Positions 29,143 to 36,869 of a DNA stretch of 62,786 nt are shown piece after piece (position 1 is the stretch's first letter; every line of letters starts with the position of its first letter). The stretch comes from Pseudoxanthobacter soli DSM 19599 (lineage in GTDB: Bacteria > Pseudomonadota > Alphaproteobacteria > Rhizobiales > Segnochrobactraceae): NCBI GenBank assembly GCA_945898215.1, contig CAMDHY010000012.1, positions 1 to 62,786 of the forward strand, written 5' to 3'. The notes under the pieces were generated by a model. That model made no database searches, was not told the origin of the DNA, and saw nothing but the letters and a program-made list of their open reading frames with translations. The position numbers and the translations under genes are program-made.

Positions 29143-30663
29143 ATGAAGCGACTTGCGACAAGATTTGGCGTCTTGGGTGCCGTTGCGATTTTTGGCGCTA
29201 TGGGTACAGCTCTGGCGGAGCCGAAATTTTCAGCGGATGTGCCAGCAAAGATCACCACGCCCGACAGCGTCGACACGCGCATCGGTACGCTCAGATTCAA
29301 GGATGGCGCGCCGGACGACGTGACGGCGGCGCTCGTCTACGACAACCTCGACCACATGCGGGGGGTGCAGGCCTTCCTGCGCGGGATGTCGGCGACCTCG
29401 GTGCGCGCCATGTGCAACGGGATCGACAGCATCGGCGTGAAGGCCAACCGCGGCTTCGGCATCACCGAAGACCTCATGGACGCGCGGACGTTGTTCCTGA
29501 CGCCGAACACCACCACCGTCTATGTGGTGGGCTGTCTGGACCTGATGGACGGGCCGATGGTGATGGAGGTGCCGACCGGTGTCCTCGGACCGGTCGACGA
29601 CGCGGATTTCCGCTGGGTCACCGACATCGGCCTGACCGGCCCGGATGCCGGCAAGGGCGGCAAGTACCTGTTCGTCCCGCCCGGCTCCAAGGAGGTCCTG
29701 CCAACGGACGGGTACTTCGAGGCCAGGCCCGCCACCAACACGCTGCTGGTGTTCTTCCGCGCCTTCGTGAAGGACGGCGACATCGCCGCCGCCTTGCAGC
29801 ATGTCAAGGCGGGCGCGAAGCTCTATCCGCTGCATGCGATCACCGAAACCGGTGAACCACCCGCGGCCGAGTGGGTAAACACTTCGGGCCTACGGTTCAA
29901 CACCATCAGCGCCAATGATTTCAGCTTCTACGAGGAGCTGAACGAGGTGGTGCAGAAGGAGCCCGTGGATTTCGTCGATCCGGACATCGTCGGCCTCTAC
30001 GCATCGATCGGCATCAGGAAGGGACAGCCGTTCGCGCCGGACGAGCGGATGAAGAAGATCCTGACGGATGCGGTGGCGGTCGGCAACGCCACCGCCCGCA
30101 CGATCCTCTTCGACAGCCGCGACCCGGCGACGAAGTACTATCCCGACCGGCAATGGTTCACGCCGTTCGTCGGTGGCAGCTATCTGTTCCTCGACGGGGC
30201 CGAGCGTCTGCTCGATGCGCGCACGATGTTCTTCTACTACGCCACCGGCATCACCCCGGCGATGTCCTATGCGAAGGTCGGGTCCGGCTCCGCCTACGCG
30301 GGGGCCGTGAAGGATTCCGCGGGCAACTATCTCGACGGTGGCAAGACCTACCGCATCACGCTGCCCGGGCCGGTGCCGGCCAAGGCCTTCTGGTCGTTCG
30401 TCGTCTACGACAACGAGACCCGGTCCCTGCTGGAGACCGACCAGAAGCTCGCCGGCATGGACAGCACCGACAAGCAGCTTAAGACGAATGCGGATGGGTC
30501 GGTGACGGTCTGGTTCGGCCCGAAGGCGCCCGAAGGGCAGGAAGCGAACTGGGTGCAGACCATGCCCGGCAAGGGCTGGAACACGCTCCTGCGGCTCTAC
30601 GGCCCGCTGGAGCCCTGGTTCGACAAGAGCTGGAAGCCGGGGGACTTCGAACGCGTCGACTGA
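29143..30663 (+). CDS. Secreted DUF1254/DUF1214 domain protein
   Basis: A 506-residue protein with a Sec signal peptide (about residues 1-25, ending in TALA|EP). The N-terminal DUF1254 part includes GITEDLMDARTLFLTPNTTTVY. The C-terminal DUF1214 part includes KTYRITLPGPVPAKAFWSF and ETRSLLE. Proteins of this two-domain family are widespread and exported, but have no agreed biochemical role. The ATG at 29143 lies after a G-rich ribosome binding site containing a G10 tract. The 260 nt upstream are relatively AT-rich and contain no gene, so they probably hold a promoter. Confidence 0.87.
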   Translation: MKRLATRFGVLGAVAIFGAMGTALAEPKFSADVPAKITTPDSVDTRIGTLRFKDGAPDDVTAALVYDNLDHMRGVQAFLRGMSATSVRAMCNGIDSIGVKANRGFGITEDLMDARTLFLTPNTTTVYVVGCLDLMDGPMVMEVPTGVLGPVDDADFRWVTDIGLTGPDAGKGGKYLFVPPGSKEVLPTDGYFEARPATNTLLVFFRAFVKDGDIAAALQHVKAGAKLYPLHAITETGEPPAAEWVNTSGLRFNTISANDFSFYEELNEVVQKEPVDFVDPDIVGLYASIGIRKGQPFAPDERMKKILTDAVAVGNATARTILFDSRDPATKYYPDRQWFTPFVGGSYLFLDGAERLLDARTMFFYYATGITPAMSYAKVGSGSAYAGAVKDSAGNYLDGGKTYRITLPGPVPAKAFWSFVVYDNETRSLLETDQKLAGMDSTDKQLKTNADGSVTVWFGPKAPEGQEANWVQTMPGKGWNTLLRLYGPLEPWFDKSWKPGDFERVD

Positions 30664-30724
30664 CGGGCGAGGCCCCGTATGGGCGGTGTCGCGACAGGCT
30701 GGGCGTCGCCCGCCTGCATCCGCC

Positions 30725-31387
30725 TCACCCGAGCCCCAGCAGCCCCTCAAGGTTCGGCAGCACCGCCGCCGGCGGAAGGTCGGTGTACTCGTCCGGCTGG
30801 CCGGTGCGGTTGAGCCACACCGTCCTGAAGCCCGCCACCGTGGCGCCGGCGACGTCCCAGCGGTTCGAGGACTGGAACGAGACGGCCTCCGGAAAGACGC
30901 GGAAGCGGGTGGCGACGAGGTCGTAGACGGCCGGCGCCGTCTTGAACGTGCGCACCTCGTCGACCGAGATCACCTCGTCGAGGATGTCGTCGATCTTCGC
31001 CGAGGCCGCGGCGCCGGCGAGCATCTTCGGCGAGCCGTTCGACAGGATGGCGAGGCGCACGCCGGTCGCCTTCAGGGCGGCGAGCACCTTCGGCACCTCG
31101 GGATAGACGTCGAGCCGCCTGTAGGCGTCGAGCAGCGTCTCGCGCATGCCGCGGTCCGCGGTGGGGACGGCGGCGAGGGCGAAGTCGAGCGCCTGCTCGG
31201 TCAGCGTCCAGAAGTCGAGGTAGCGGCCCATCAGGCTGCGCACCCAAGAGTATTCGAGCTGCTTCTGGCGCCAGAGCTCGGAAACGCGGGCGGCGTCCGG
31301 CCCGACGGCGGCGGCGTGGCGGCGTACCGCGGCGTGAACGTCGAACAGCGTGCCGTAGGCGTCGAACACATAGACCGAGCAACTCAT
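30725..31387 (-). CDS. HAD-type II (S)-2-haloacid dehalogenase family hydrolase
   Basis: A 220-residue haloacid dehalogenase-like hydrolase. The nucleophile Asp9 lies in DAYGTLFD. Motif 2 (LAILSNGSP) and the Lys/Ser-containing type II motifs (SFQSSNRWDVAGA) follow, the pattern of L-2-haloacid dehalogenases. These convert 2-haloacids to hydroxyacids with inversion. Many family members have other physiological substrates. The ATG at 31387 starts the fold directly. The gene stands alone between convergent and divergent neighbours. Confidence 0.86.
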   Translation of the reverse strand: MSCSVYVFDAYGTLFDVHAAVRRHAAAVGPDAARVSELWRQKQLEYSWVRSLMGRYLDFWTLTEQALDFALAAVPTADRGMRETLLDAYRRLDVYPEVPKVLAALKATGVRLAILSNGSPKMLAGAAASAKIDDILDEVISVDEVRTFKTAPAVYDLVATRFRVFPEAVSFQSSNRWDVAGATVAGFRTVWLNRTGQPDEYTDLPPAAVLPNLEGLLGLG

Positions 31388-31615
31388 CGCGCGCCCTCCC
31401 GTCGCCGGCCCGTGAGGCCGGGACCGCCAGCCGGCGCGCGGCCGAGGCCGCACCTTCTCGCGACGGCGGCTTCCTGCAAAGTACCTTCCCGATCGCTGCC
31501 GAAGTGTTGACGCGCCGGTCGAACGGCGCGAGTGATCGCGTAGCCGATCGCCGCAGGCCGGCGACGGCTGTGCGAGCCGGGCGCGCGCCCGCGGCCGGCG
31601 GAAGGGAGTGCCGAG

Positions 31616-32518
31616 ATGGCGGATGGTTCGACGACGCTGCGCCTGCCCGAGGGCTTCGGTTCACAGCGTCCGGAAACGGACACGTGGTCGTGGATCGACG
31701 GCGGCTGGCACGCCGGCAACGTCGCCATCATGGGCGTGCGCAGCCACGGTGCCTGGCTCGGTAGCACCGTGTTCGACGGGGCCCGCGCCTTCGAGGGCGT
31801 CATGCCGGACCTCGACCGCCACTGCGAGCGCGTCAACCGGTCGGCGGAGGCCCTCGGGCTCGCTCCGACGATGCGGCCGGAGGAGATCGCCGAACTCGCC
31901 TTGGACGGTCTCGAGCGCTTTCCGGCCGGGACGGCGCTCTACATCCGGCCGATGTACTGGGCGGAGAGCGACGGCCTCGGCGTCGTCATGCCGGACCACG
32001 AATCGACCCGCTTCTGCCTGACGATGTACGTCGCCGCCATGCCGCATCCGACCGGCAGCGCGCTCACTTTGTCGCGCTACCGCCGCCCGACGATCGAGTG
32101 CATGCCGACCAACGCCAAGGCAGGCTGTCTCTACCCGAACAACGCCCGGGCGCTGCGCGAGGCGAAGGCGAGGGGCTTCGACAACGCCATCGTCCTCGAT
32201 ATGCTGGGCAACGTCGCCGAGACGGCCGCCTCCAACATCTTCCTCGTCAAGGACGGCGTGGTGGCGACGCCAGTGCCGAACGGAACCTTCCTCGCCGGCA
32301 TCACCCGCACGCGCGTCATCGAACTTTTGCGCGGCGCTGGCAAGCGTGTCGAGGAGCGGGCGCTCACCTATGACGACTTCCTCGCTGCCGACGAGGTGTT
32401 CACCAGCGGGAACTACTCGAAGGTCGCGCCCGTTACCCGCATCGACGCGCGGGATTTACAGCCCGGGCCGGTGGCCCAGCTCGCGCGCGGCCTCTATTGG
32501 GAGTTCGCCCACCAATGA
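31616..32518 (+). CDS. Class IV (branched-chain) aminotransferase
   Basis: A 300-residue PLP enzyme of fold type IV, with Lys168 in TNAKAGCLYPNN as the likely Schiff-base lysine and ETAASNIFLVKDG as the phosphate-binding region. It most resembles branched-chain aminotransferases, which carry out the last step of Val, Leu and Ile synthesis. D-amino-acid or aminodeoxychorismate activities belong to the same fold. A GGAAGGGAG ribosome binding site precedes the ATG. Its stop codon overlaps the upstream start of the superoxide dismutase frame (ATGA), an unusual metabolic pairing. Confidence 0.86.
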   Translation: MADGSTTLRLPEGFGSQRPETDTWSWIDGGWHAGNVAIMGVRSHGAWLGSTVFDGARAFEGVMPDLDRHCERVNRSAEALGLAPTMRPEEIAELALDGLERFPAGTALYIRPMYWAESDGLGVVMPDHESTRFCLTMYVAAMPHPTGSALTLSRYRRPTIECMPTNAKAGCLYPNNARALREAKARGFDNAIVLDMLGNVAETAASNIFLVKDGVVATPVPNGTFLAGITRTRVIELLRGAGKRVEERALTYDDFLAADEVFTSGNYSKVAPVTRIDARDLQPGPVAQLARGLYWEFAHQ

Positions 32519-33282
32519 CATCCGCGGGAGATCGTCCGGATAGCCGAGGCCCGAGCCGACGCGACACGCTCGCGCTGCTGTCCGTTGCCGCCGCCACGCT
32601 CTCCCCCTATGTTGCCGCGCAAGCCGAGACTGCGGGCGCCGGAGCTGGCGCCCAGACCGATCCGAACGACAAGGAGACCCCCATGGCCTTCGAACTGCCG
32701 CCGCTTCCCTATGCCTACGACTCCCTGCAGCCGTACATGTCGGCGGAGACGCTCGAGTACCACCACGACAAGCATCATCAGGCTTACGTCACCAACGGCA
32801 ACAACCTGCTGAAGGGGACGGAGTGGGAGGGCAAGAGCCTCGAAGAGATCGTCAAGGGCTCCTACGGCAAGAATGCCGGCCTCTTCAACAACGCCGGCCA
32901 GCACTACAATCACATCCACTTCTGGAAGTGGATGAAGAAGGGCGGCGGCGGCAACAAGCTGCCGGGCAAGCTGCAGGCGGCGGTCGATGCCGACCTCGGC
33001 GGCTATGACAAGTTCCGCGCCGACTTCATCGCCGCCGGCACGACGCAGTTCGGCTCCGGCTGGGCCTGGCTCGCGGTGAAGGACGGCAAGCTCGCCATCA
33101 CCAAGACGCCGAACGGTGAGAACCCGCTCGTCCACGGCGGCTCGCCGATCCTCGGCGTCGACGTCTGGGAGCACTCCTATTACATCGACTACCGCAACGC
33201 CCGGCCGAAGTACCTCGAGGCCTTCGTCGACAGCCTGATCGACTGGGACTACGTGCTCGAGATGTACGAGAAGGCCGCCTGA
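32515..33282 (+). CDS. Fe/Mn superoxide dismutase with possible twin-arginine signal extension
   Basis: The enzyme body (MAFELPPLPYAYD onward, 199 residues from ATG 32683) is a complete iron/manganese superoxide dismutase, with metal ligands in HHDKHHQAY, GQHYNHIHFW and DVWEHSYYIDY. It converts superoxide to peroxide and oxygen. The same frame is open from ATG 32515, which overlaps the aminotransferase stop and adds 56 residues including a twin-arginine-like SRRDTLALLSVAAATL stretch and a potential AAQA|E cleavage site. The inner ATG has its own good AAGGAG ribosome binding site. Both a Tat-exported and a cytoplasmic form are therefore possible. The long form is listed, and the inner start is equally plausible. 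Confidence 0.88.
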   Translation: MTSAGDRPDSRGPSRRDTLALLSVAAATLSPYVAAQAETAGAGAGAQTDPNDKETPMAFELPPLPYAYDSLQPYMSAETLEYHHDKHHQAYVTNGNNLLKGTEWEGKSLEEIVKGSYGKNAGLFNNAGQHYNHIHFWKWMKKGGGGNKLPGKLQAAVDADLGGYDKFRADFIAAGTTQFGSGWAWLAVKDGKLAITKTPNGENPLVHGGSPILGVDVWEHSYYIDYRNARPKYLEAFVDSLIDWDYVLEMYEKAA

Positions 33283-33313
33283 GCGCGCCTTGCCCCAATC
33301 GGACGTGAAACCG

Positions 33314-33340
33314 AAAGGGCGCCTCGCGGCGCCCTTTCTG
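33314..33340 (+). terminator. Rho-independent-like terminator after sod
   Basis: A perfect 10-bp stem (AAAGGGCGCC with GGCGCCCTTT, 33314-33323 and 33328-33337) with a 4-nt loop ends in a short T-run. The A-run at its start means it could also stop transcription arriving on the minus strand from the small secreted-protein gene. Confidence 0.72.
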
Positions 33341-33374
33341 ATTCAGGGTGGCGCACAGGCTTTGGCGCAGCGCC

Positions 33375-33683
33375 TTACGGGCGGCGCTCGCAGCTGTTCT
33401 GGACAATGCGGTCGTCGATGAGCCCGCTGCCGCGCTCGCGCCAGGCGTTGCACTCCGCCTCGGTGGCGAAGCACCCGACGAACGACACGGGCTCGACGTT
33501 GTCGGTCGGGTCCTCGTCGCTCTCGCCGGAGACGCGACCGATCCAGGGCAGGGTCGGGTTGGCGTCGCACGAGGGCGACGCCTCGCGGAAGGCATTGACG
33601 TCGCCCTCCTGGGCGAGCGCGGCCGCGGGAAGGGCGAGGGCGGCGGCGAGGATGGCGGCGGCGATCCGACGCGAAAGGGTCAT
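33375..33683 (-). CDS. Small secreted four-cysteine protein, family member 1
   Basis: A 102-residue protein with a Sec signal peptide of about 24 residues (AALA|QE). The mature part is about 78 residues and has four cysteines at 39, 71, 78 and 98. The core pattern is a Cys followed by ANPTLPWIGRVSG, then VSFVGCFATEAEC, then RIVQNSC. Two neighbouring genes and one at 45251 share this layout, with the spacing of the last three cysteines conserved (7 and 20 residues). The cysteines probably form two disulfides in the periplasm. No enzyme motif is visible, and the function is not recognised. A lysozyme-inhibitor or binding role would be speculation. Confidence 0.82.
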   Translation of the reverse strand: MTLSRRIAAAILAAALALPAAALAQEGDVNAFREASPSCDANPTLPWIGRVSGESDEDPTDNVEPVSFVGCFATEAECNAWRERGSGLIDDRIVQNSCERRP

Positions 33684-33816
33684 GGCTCGGGCTCCCGTTG
33701 TGAGCGGTCCGGCGCCGTTGGCGGCGCCGGCAGGAGCTTAACCCGCATGGGTGGCTGATGGCAGCCCGCTCCGTCCGCCGGATCCGACGCAGATCGGTGA
33801 CCGGGCGGCGGGCCGC

Positions 33817-34140
33817 TCAGCGCGGTCGGCAGGAGTTCTCGACGATGCGCCCGTCGATCAGGCCGACGCCGCGGCCGAGCCACTTGCGACACTCGGCCTC
33901 GGTGGCGAAGCAGCCGACGAACGACACCGGCACCTGCAGGTCGCTCATCAGGGACGTGGTCTGGCCGGACGCCCGGCCGATCCACGGCAGGTTGGGGTTG
34001 GCCTCGCACTTCGGCGTCGCGGCGCGGAAGGCGATCACCTGGTTGTAGTCGGCCGCGGCCGGTGCGGCCGACAGGACGGTGGCGGCCGCAAAGGCGGCGA
34101 AAGCGGCGGCGCGGGGCGACCGGGATGGACGGGCGGACAT
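33817..34140 (-). CDS. Small secreted four-cysteine protein, family member 2
   Basis: A 107-residue paralogue of the gene at 33375. A signal peptide of about 30 residues ends APAAA|D. Cysteines lie at 45, 77, 84 and 104, with spacing 32, 7 and 20, identical to member 1. Shared blocks are ANPNLPWIGRASG, VSFVGCFATEAEC and GRIVENSC. The open frame extends far upstream, but the ATG at 34140 begins the signal peptide and is preferred. The ORFs of members 1 and 2 are separated by 133 nt, enough for their own promoter, so they may be separate transcription units. Confidence 0.82.
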   Translation of the reverse strand: MSARPSRSPRAAAFAAFAAATVLSAAPAAADYNQVIAFRAATPKCEANPNLPWIGRASGQTTSLMSDLQVPVSFVGCFATEAECRKWLGRGVGLIDGRIVENSCRPR

Positions 34141-34321
34141 GGGCGCACTCCTCGAGACGTCGGCCGCCCGTACCGGGACGGGGGCGCCGGCGTCCGTACC
34201 ACGATGGCCCCGGCACAGCGCCGGCGCCGATGCAGCCGAAATAGGGTGCCGCGGCGGCGGCACAACCAGCGTCCGCCTCACGCCTTCGTCACCGGGTGCC
34301 CTCGCCACCGGACCGTGCGGT

Positions 34322-34651
34322 TCAGGCGGGGCGGCACTCGTTGTAGATGATGCGGCCACTGACGGCGATGAGGGCGAAGCGACGCCAGGCGTTGCACTGC
34401 TCCTGCGTCGGGAAGCAGCCGACCAGCGACACCACCTTGGTCCCGGGCATCAGCAGCATCTGGCCCGACACGCGGCCGACCCACGGACCGGGATTGGCGG
34501 CGGTGCAGGCCGGCGTCTCGGCCTGGATGCGGGCGAGCGTGAACGGGCTCGCATCGAGGATCGGCGCGCAGGATGCCGTCAGAACCGCACCGAGGGCGGC
34601 GGCCCCGGCGATCGCCGCGAACCGGCGAAGTCTCGACACGTCCTGCACCAT
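34322..34651 (-). CDS. Small secreted four-cysteine protein, family member 3
   Basis: A 109-residue paralogue with mature cysteines at 49, 79, 86 and 106 (spacing 30, 7, 20) and the shared core GPWVGRVSG, VSLVGCF and RIIYNEC. The signal region (residues 8-28) ends in TASC, a poor lipobox with Thr at -3, so a lipoprotein is possible but unconvincing. A GTG start at 34684 is also possible, but the ATG at 34651 is favoured because of a GAGAGG-containing upstream site. It is the most diverged of the three tandem copies. Confidence 0.78.
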   Translation of the reverse strand: MVQDVSRLRRFAAIAGAAALGAVLTASCAPILDASPFTLARIQAETPACTAANPGPWVGRVSGQMLLMPGTKVVSLVGCFPTQEQCNAWRRFALIAVSGRIIYNECRPA

Positions 34652-34752
34652 CGCCCCGACCCTCTCGCGAATCACGCCTGCCACACGTCACCCCGTCGGC
34701 GCCCAAACTAGGGGCAAATGCAGGCGCTTGAAAGCCGGAGGCGACGCATCCG

Positions 34753-34809
34753 GTCGACCCGCGTCCCGAAACGGGGCCTGCCCCCGTCGACCCGCGTCCC
34801 AAGACGGGG
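34753..34809. repeat. Two 24-bp direct repeats
   Basis: A 24-bp unit (starting GTCGACCCGCGTCCC and ending ACGGGG) occurs at 34753-34776 and 34786-34809, differing at two positions and with a 33-bp period. It lies in the intergenic space behind mucR. Each copy can form a small hairpin between CGTCCCG and CGGGG. Whether this is a repeat family of the genome or a local duplication cannot be told from the window. Confidence 0.6.
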
Positions 34810-34828
34810 GCCCGCCTGCAATGCGAAA

Positions 34829-34855
34829 GGGGCGGCTCCGGAAAGCCGCCCCTCG
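34829..34855 (-). terminator. Terminator hairpin behind mucR
   Basis: A 9-bp perfect stem (GGGGCGGCT with AGCCGCCCC, 34829-34837 and 34844-34852) with a 6-nt loop is followed, on the minus strand, by TTTCGC. It lies about 80 nt beyond the mucR stop codon and is a good candidate for its transcript end. Confidence 0.62.
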
Positions 34856-34934
34856 CTCTTGAACCATCGCCGAACCACGACCTGGGGTACGGGCAGGGGC
34901 GTCGATCAGTCCCCGACGCCGCGCCCCCGGCGCG

Positions 34935-35351
34935 TCACTTGCCGCGGCGGCGCTGCTGGCCGAGGCCCATCTTCTTGGCGAGCTCGGAACGGGCAGCCGC
35001 GTAGTTGGGGGCGACCATCGGATAGTCGGCCGGCAGGCCCCACTTCTCGCGATAGTCTTCCGGCGTCAGGTCGTAGTGGGTGCGCAGGTGCCGCTTCAGC
35101 GACTTGAACTTCTTGCCGTCCTCGAGGCAGACGATGTAGTCGGGGTTGACCGACTTCTTCACCGGGACGGCGGGCTTCAGGGGCTCCGGAGCCGCCTCGA
35201 CTTCGCCCGTGCTCGTCTTCTGCAGCGCGGCGTAGACGTCCGCGATGAGGGACGGCAGGTCGGCGGCGGGCACCGTGTTGTTGCTCACATAGGCCGAGAC
35301 GATGTCGGCTGCGAGATCGATGAGGTCGGCATTGTCGTTCAGTTCGGTCAT
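34935..35351 (-). CDS. mucR: MucR/Ros-family zinc-finger transcriptional regulator
   Basis: A 138-residue regulator. The N-terminal 50 residues are a helical oligomerisation region. The zinc-finger region (residues 75-92) has [15 protein letters not shown], giving ligands Cys75, Asp78, His88 and His92. Asp in place of the second Cys is known in several rhizobial Ros/MucR proteins. The tail ([20 protein letters not shown]) is the conserved MucR signature. MucR is an H-NS-like silencer of exopolysaccharide, motility and cell-cycle genes and commonly represses itself. The ATG at 35351 is preferred. The longer open frame is not supported. Confidence 0.92.
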   Translation of the reverse strand: MTELNDNADLIDLAADIVSAYVSNNTVPAADLPSLIADVYAALQKTSTGEVEAAPEPLKPAVPVKKSVNPDYIVCLEDGKKFKSLKRHLRTHYDLTPEDYREKWGLPADYPMVAPNYAAARSELAKKMGLGQQRRRGK

Positions 35352-35629
35352 CGCAGGTTCGCTACGTTCGTTGTTTCTGATTGGATCGGATGGAATCACA
35401 TCGCAGTCGTAGGTGCACCGTCCATACGGAGAGGAAGCATCGTTCGGCTGCGATTGGACCGATAAGTCGCCACCGAGGCTCGGCAGTCGTGGCAGACGTA
35501 TAAATGTATTCGGCGAGAATACAAGTCTTCTCGCAGGGTCGCGCCGCTCGGGTGTTGCCAACTGTCGCGGCCGTGCAATTCGCGACCGGTAGCAGCGGCA
35601 CTTCGCGGCTGACCTTTAGCGCGGCTTCG
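35352..35629 (-). promoter_or_regulatory. AT-rich upstream region of mucR
   Basis: About 280 nt without a gene, with AT-rich patches (for example around 35360-35400 and 35500-35525, including ATAAATGTATTC). This is unusual for the window and typical of mucR leaders, where MucR binds AT-rich stretches and controls its own transcription. No exact promoter can be assigned. A second possibility is that it also ends the mrp transcript. Confidence 0.5.
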
Positions 35630-36046
35630 TCAATGCGCTGTCCCGCCGGCCGGCTGGTCTCCGGCGGCCGGCCGTTCGCCCGCTGCCGGCGCGCTCGTCC
35701 CGCCCGGGCGGGAGGCGCCATCGGTGGCGAGCGCATCGACGTGGGTGGCGGCGCACGGGCGGTAGCCGACACAATAGGCCGCACGGGCGAGGAGATGGGC
35801 CGAGATCGGCGCCGTCAGCATGAAGAACACCACACCGGCGATCGCCCGCGTCACCACGTCGAGCTCCAGCGAATGCACCGCGACCGCGATGAGCGCGAGA
35901 CCGGAGCCGAGCGTGCCGGCTTTGCTCGCCGCGTGCATCCGCATGTAGACGTCCTGGAGCCGCAGGATCCCGATCGCCGCCACGAGCGTGAACAGCGCGC
36001 CACCGATCAGCAGCAGCCCGACGAGGACGTTGAGGATGTCGGTCAC
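35630..36046 (-). CDS. mrpG: Multisubunit Na+/H+ antiporter subunit G
   Basis: A 138-residue membrane subunit with three hydrophobic segments and the family signature [21 protein letters not shown]. The tail beyond residue 105 is an Ala/Gly/Pro-rich extension that runs past the usual length of this subunit. The start is a GTG at 36046 that overlaps the mrpF stop (GTGA). It is the last gene of the operon. The full Mrp complex exchanges cytoplasmic sodium for protons and supports pH and salt tolerance. Confidence 0.88.
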   Translation of the reverse strand: MTDILNVLVGLLLIGGALFTLVAAIGILRLQDVYMRMHAASKAGTLGSGLALIAVAVHSLELDVVTRAIAGVVFFMLTAPISAHLLARAAYCVGYRPCAATHVDALATDGASRPGGTSAPAAGERPAAGDQPAGGTAH

Positions 36047-36399
36047 GGTGCGCCTCCCTCGATTCGGTGGTCGTGTCCGTCGGGTCGGCCGCTGGCGCCT
36101 TCGCCGCCTTCCTCGCCGGCGCGGCCACGGACGAGCACAAAGCGGGCAAAGGCGACGGTCGACAGGAAGCCGACGAGCCCGAGGGCGATGGCGATGTCGA
36201 CATAGAGCGTGTAGCCGGCCTTGACGCCCATCGTGGCGATGAAGCCGATCACCGCGGCGATCAGCATGTCGAGGGCGAGGATGCGATCGGGCAGCGTCGG
36301 GCCGCGGATGATGCGCACGACGACCAGCACGAGGGCGGCCGAGATCACCAGCAACGATGCGTTGATCGACCACGCGAGGAAGCTCTCGCTCCAGCTCAT
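36043..36399 (-). CDS. mrpF: Multisubunit Na+/H+ antiporter subunit F
   Basis: A 118-residue membrane protein with three hydrophobic segments. Family-typical blocks are [18 protein letters not shown] and [13 protein letters not shown]. The C-terminal 25 residues are charged (GDGHDHR-type) and look disordered. The ATG at 36399 overlaps the mrpE stop by 4 nt. The subunit is part of the small MrpEFG module that holds the complex together and contributes to sodium transport. Confidence 0.9.
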   Translation of the reverse strand: MSWSESFLAWSINASLLVISAALVLVVVRIIRGPTLPDRILALDMLIAAVIGFIATMGVKAGYTLYVDIAIALGLVGFLSTVAFARFVLVRGRAGEEGGEGASGRPDGHDHRIEGGAP

Positions 36400-36869
36400 C
36401 GAAACACCTCCCGGATGCGCCGCTCGAAGCCGTCGCGGATGTCGGCGATCGCCGCATCGACGTCTGGCACGTCGATGCAGTGGACGTAGAGGGTCTTGCG
36501 GTCCTCGGAGACGTCGATCGACAGCGTGCCGGGGGTCAGCGTGATCAGGTTGGCGAGGAGCGTGATCTCGATGTCGCGCTCGACCGTCAGCGGGAAGGCA
36601 ATGATGCCGGGCTTCAGGTCGAGGCGCGGCGTCAGCACGGTGACCGCGACCTTCACGGCCGACTTCACGAGTTCCTTGAGGAACAGCCAGACCAGGCCGA
36701 CAATGCGGTAGCCACGGCCGAAGTAGCCGTCGGTGCCGAGCTGCTCGCGGATCAGCGCCAGGCAGAACGCGCCGAGCACGAAGCCGAAGGTGAGGTTGAG
36801 GGCGTCGAAGGACCCCGTCATCGCCCCCCAGGCGAAGGCGAGCAGGATGTTGGCGAGGAACAGCGTCAT
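36396..36869 (-). CDS. mrpE: Multisubunit Na+/H+ antiporter subunit E
   Basis: A 157-residue subunit. Two N-terminal membrane segments ([16 protein letters not shown] onward) are followed by a soluble part with [14 protein letters not shown] and [13 protein letters not shown], which are MrpE hallmarks. The ATG at 36869 overlaps the mrpD stop by 4 nt. The subunit is needed for assembly of the antiporter. Confidence 0.9.
   Translation of the reverse strand: MTLFLANILLAFAWGAMTGSFDALNLTFGFVLGAFCLALIREQLGTDGYFGRGYRIVGLVWLFLKELVKSAVKVAVTVLTPRLDLKPGIIAFPLTVERDIEITLLANLITLTPGTLSIDVSEDRKTLYVHCIDVPDVDAAIADIRDGFERRIREVFR

Noticed and set aside
34322-34651. Lipoprotein prediction for the third four-Cys protein
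   Set aside because: The candidate lipobox (TASC) has Thr at -3 and is not a good match. It is kept only as a possibility.
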